DNA from: Candidatus Saccharimonadota bacterium
Lineage (GTDB): Bacteria; Patescibacteriota; Saccharimonadia; Saccharimonadales; Saccharimonadaceae
NCBI GenBank assembly: GCA_020428185.1
Contig: JAGQNH010000088.1
Coordinates: 1 to 5,660, forward strand
DNA: 5,660 nucleotides
Direction of reading: 5' to 3'
How positions within the stretch are numbered: the stretch's first letter is position 1; the number at the start of each line of letters is the position of its first letter. A program made the position numbers and the translations under genes. Positions 3,503-5,660 of the stretch are shown here, in pieces. The notes below the pieces were generated by a model. The model had not been told where the DNA came from, did no database searches, and was given only the letters and a program-made list of their open reading frames with translations.

Positions 3503-4876
3503 TTACGTTAGTTTGTTTGCCGCGACTCGAATTGCCTCAGACCATGTGAGAAAAGCGTGCGGGGTTGCCGCTACTTGTGCTGCGGTGAGTCCGTATTTGA
3601 TGGCAAGTGCAAGCTCGTGGATCATGTCTTCGGCGTTGGGCGACACGATCGTTGCTCCGAGCAACACGCCTTTTTTGTCTGTGATTAGTTTGACAAACCC
3701 ATCTCGAAAATCACTGACATTACTCCTCGCGATGATACTGAGCGGCGCGGTTGCTTTTTTGACATGGAGGTCTCGTCGGAGACAGTCGTCTTCGGTTAAT
3801 CCCACTGAGGCTATGGATGGATATGTGAAGACTGTACGAGGCATGGCGGTGTAGTCTGCAGTTAATTTGTTTTTCGAGAGAAGATTGTGTGCCGCAACTT
3901 TGCTCTCCATAAGTGCGGCATGTGTGTAGTCATGATGTCCAAGGACATCACCGGTTGCATAGATATGCTTCGCGCTTGTTTGAAGGTGCTCATTGACGAC
4001 GATGCCTTTTGCTGTGTAGTCGACGCCGGCATTTTCGAGACCAATATCAACATTTGGTCTGTGGCCGGCAGTGACGAGAGCCTCGTCGACACGCAATGAA
4101 TGTTCATGTCCGCCACGATTGTAGGTGATACGGCGGGCGATATTTTCGTTTTCGATTGAAACTGTACGGGTCTGGGTGAGAACATTGACATTTTTTTGCG
4201 TAGAGAGCAATTTTTCAAATAACTCCCCTACCTCACTATCATAATCTGGGAGTAGGCGAGACGCGATGTCGGAAATATATACTTTTGTACCAAATGTTGC
4301 CATGAGCTGCGCTAGCTCGACACCTATAGCTCCGCCACCAACGATGTATAGCGATTTTGGTGGCTTGATGTTTTCGAGAATTGTGCGCGGTGTTATGAAT
4401 GTTGCTTCTGACAAACCGTGAATGTCTGGCAACGACCAGCTTGCACCTGTAGCGACGATAAATGATGCGGCGGTGTATGTATGTCGATTGACGCTGATTT
4501 CATGAGGCGAGATGAAATGCGCGTTACCATGAAGTGTAGCGATACCCTCGCCCTGATAATAGCTACGATTACCGCCAGCGCCGGTACGTTTCACGGCGAC
4601 ATCTTTCCAGTTGCGTAGCGTCGGGTAGTTATAGCTCATTGATGTCGAGCGGAGGCCAAATCGAGCTCCGAGTCGAGCTTCGTCGAGAAGGTGTGCCGCA
4701 TGTAGTAAGGCCTTGGTCGGTACATCGCCCCAATTGGGACTTGTGCCACCGAAGGTGTCAGATTCGACTATTGCAACCTTTTTGCCTTCTCGTGCCGCTA
4801 TGGTCGCGGCTGCACTACCGCCGGCGCCACTTCCTATGACGATAATGTCGTAGTCGAAATTCATTTTTTTAGCCAT
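3503..4876 (-). CDS. Class I pyridine nucleotide-disulfide oxidoreductase homologue lacking the redox cysteines
   Basis: The 457-residue flavoprotein has the length and order of dihydrolipoamide dehydrogenase or mercuric reductase: an N-terminal FAD dinucleotide fold (G15-S-G-A-G-G20), a central NAD(P) fold (YIVGGGAIGVELA, about 174-186), the second FAD motif (YATGDV) and a C-terminal dimerisation domain. After the second fold the strand ends in an acid (VYISD), which suggests NADH over NADPH. The active-site motif, normally GGTCxxxxC, reads GGTSPNWGDVPTK: Ser46 and Asp51 replace both redox cysteines. Near the C-terminus HAFLTWSE replaces HAHPTxSE, so the catalytic His is Phe442 while Glu447 remains. 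It cannot cycle a disulfide; direct FAD-to-acceptor transfer (quinone, metal or protein) is a guess. M. tuberculosis LpdA (Rv3303c) is a known relative with a disabled disulfide site. AAGGAG lies four bases before the ATG, and the ATP-cone gene ends 8 bases upstream. Confidence 0.9.
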   Translation of the reverse strand: MAKKMNFDYDIIVIGSGAGGSAAATIAAREGKKVAIVESDTFGGTSPNWGDVPTKALLHAAHLLDEARLGARFGLRSTSMSYNYPTLRNWKDVAVKRTGAGGNRSYYQGEGIATLHGNAHFISPHEISVNRHTYTAASFIVATGASWSLPDIHGLSEATFITPRTILENIKPPKSLYIVGGGAIGVELAQLMATFGTKVYISDIASRLLPDYDSEVGELFEKLLSTQKNVNVLTQTRTVSIENENIARRITYNRGGHEHSLRVDEALVTAGHRPNVDIGLENAGVDYTAKGIVVNEHLQTSAKHIYATGDVLGHHDYTHAALMESKVAAHNLLSKNKLTADYTAMPRTVFTYPSIASVGLTEDDCLRRDLHVKKATAPLSIIARSNVSDFRDGFVKLITDKKGVLLGATIVSPNAEDMIHELALAIKYGLTAAQVAATPHAFLTWSEAIRVAANKLT

Positions 4877-4884
4877 ACGTCTCC

Positions 4885-5169
4885 TTACATGATGCTCCGA
4901 TGATGTTGATAAAAATAAGCCGCTTCGGAATGATATCGATTGAGGTGTTCGCTTGCAATACGTCGCAGGTCATTACTGGTGATAATCGATCGAGGAGTGC
5001 ACCACAGTATGACTGCATTGGTTACATTGCGTGCAGTTAGGTCGGCTTCGCCTTCGGGCGTGCGAACTGATAGGCAAGCGGCTCGGATACTTTGGAGTAA
5101 TTTTTCTTTGTTAAATGCCTCACTTGGCCTATGGCCAGATCGCTTGACGACGTCTACAGAAAGACCCAT
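4885..5169 (-). CDS. Stand-alone ATP-cone domain protein
   Basis: Nearly all of the 94 residues form one ATP-cone, the ATP/dATP-sensing module otherwise found at the N-terminus of ribonucleotide reductase large subunits and in the repressor NrdR. VVKRSGHRPSEAFNKEKLLQ (about 7-26) matches the family's start (V-K-R-x-G-x-x-x-x-F-x-x-x-K), and the helical remainder ends in HLNRYHSEAAYFY, like the module's last helix. The NrdR zinc ribbon is absent (only two isolated cysteines) and there is no catalytic domain, so it is neither reductase nor NrdR. The start is ATG 5167-5169, with AGGAG (5177-5181) seven bases upstream; it shares one base with the stop of the membrane protein. The gene for the cysteine-less flavoprotein follows after 8 bases. 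Nucleotide binding is likely; a role as regulator of its neighbours is inference from the operon. Confidence 0.85.
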   Translation of the reverse strand: MGLSVDVVKRSGHRPSEAFNKEKLLQSIRAACLSVRTPEGEADLTARNVTNAVILWCTPRSIITSNDLRRIASEHLNRYHSEAAYFYQHHRSIM

Positions 5170-5660
5170 TACACTACTCCTAGCGAATTGGCGACAACAA
5201 TTGTGAATACGCGTTCGACGTAGACATATACGGCTAGTATGATCAAGCCACTGCCAGCAGCAAACTGCAAGAATCGTTTGTTGGCTTCGCGCCAGTGCTG
5301 GATGCGACTCAGTTTACGACCGTTGCCGATAAGTAATCCAATAATTAAAAGGGGGAGCAGCGCAACGCCCGCATAGAGCAGTACACCGATTAGTTGCCAG
5401 TGTGCATCAAGTTGTATGAGTACGAGTGCTGCGATACATAGTGGGGCAAGGCTAAATAGCAATTCACCAATGATACTCGTAAGACCAAGACCAAATGCCT
5501 CTATTGATATAGTGGTTGCTTTTGCGCGATTGCTAAGAAAGTGTGCGATGTTTCGGGGTATCCATAGTGAAGTCCCCGCTTCTTTTCTGAAGTAAAAGAG
5601 CCATATAGATAATCCAACGCCGACTCCCCCACCCGCACACGCCGCCCACATGAGTAGTGG
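5169..5660 (-). CDS. Multi-pass membrane protein, 5' end beyond the window
   Basis: The frame is open to the window edge; an ATG at 5649-5651 could start a 160-residue protein, but the codons before it (Pro-Leu-Leu) continue the frame and I take it as truncated. Counting from that ATG, hydrophobic helices lie at about 4-21, 52-80 (LGLTSIIGELLFSLAPLCIAA), 86-109 and 127-146, with basic loops between (IPRNIAHFLSNRAK and RKLSRIQHWREANKR). The layout recalls small LysE/DsbD-like transporters, and GELLFSLAP resembles a conserved helix motif, but there is no cysteine pair like that of the CcdA protein and I do not assign a family. It is the first visible gene of the ATP-cone and flavoprotein operon, overlapping the next start by one base (TAATG), so its function is probably tied to theirs. 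Confidence 0.75.
   Translation of the reverse strand, partial: PLLMWAACAGGGVGVGLSIWLFYFRKEAGTSLWIPRNIAHFLSNRAKATTISIEAFGLGLTSIIGELLFSLAPLCIAALVLIQLDAHWQLIGVLLYAGVALLPLLIIGLLIGNGRKLSRIQHWREANKRFLQFAAGSGLIILAVYVYVERVFTIVVANSLGVV

Noticed and set aside
3447..3854. Plus-strand frame of 135 codons
   Set aside because: It is antisense to the 3' end of the flavoprotein gene, which has clear domain matches; no expression signal is seen.

Overview
The window reads as a compact bacterial chromosome segment, probably from the Patescibacteria (CPR), most like Candidatus Saccharibacteria. This is inferred from the style and gene types: small proteins, tightly packed operons, a lone ATP-cone protein, promoters set almost directly against start codons, and many unrecognised short genes. 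UGA is used as an ordinary stop (296-298 and 2118-2120), so the UGA=Gly code of Gracilibacteria/Absconditabacteria is not in use. No marker gene fixes the taxon.

Layout. Bases 1-831 hold the 3' part of an unknown plus-strand gene and a convergent unknown gene (351-743), with a strong terminator between them. An elongator-type tRNA with a CAU anticodon lies on the minus strand (832-907) and has its own hairpin terminator. A 44-base divergent promoter region separates it from a DivIC/FtsB-like cell-division gene (952-1398). That gene converges on, and overlaps by 6 bases, a two-gene minus-strand operon: a membrane-anchored thioredoxin (2118-2606) translationally coupled to a CcdA/DsbD-type membrane electron carrier (1393-2121). 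Together they look like a route for moving reducing equivalents across the membrane.

Bases 2607-3102 form a non-coding island around the initiator tRNA-fMet (2781-2858). A degenerate copy of the tRNA's 5' and anticodon parts lies just upstream. A perfect 24-bp copy of its 3' end lies 193 bp downstream, and a short inverted copy of its T-arm lies in between. This looks like the scar of an integrated element or of repeated tRNA-targeted rearrangement. The initiator tRNA has a U29:A41 pair in place of the first of the three conserved G:C pairs.

Bases 3103-5660 are all minus strand. A 5'-truncated multi-pass membrane protein, a stand-alone ATP-cone protein and a class I pyridine nucleotide-disulfide oxidoreductase homologue form a tight operon. 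An unknown 97-residue, histidine-rich protein gene follows, with its own promoter, ribosome binding site and terminator. The flavoprotein is the most striking gene: its FAD and NAD folds are intact, but both redox cysteines and the catalytic histidine are replaced, so it cannot run the usual disulfide chemistry.
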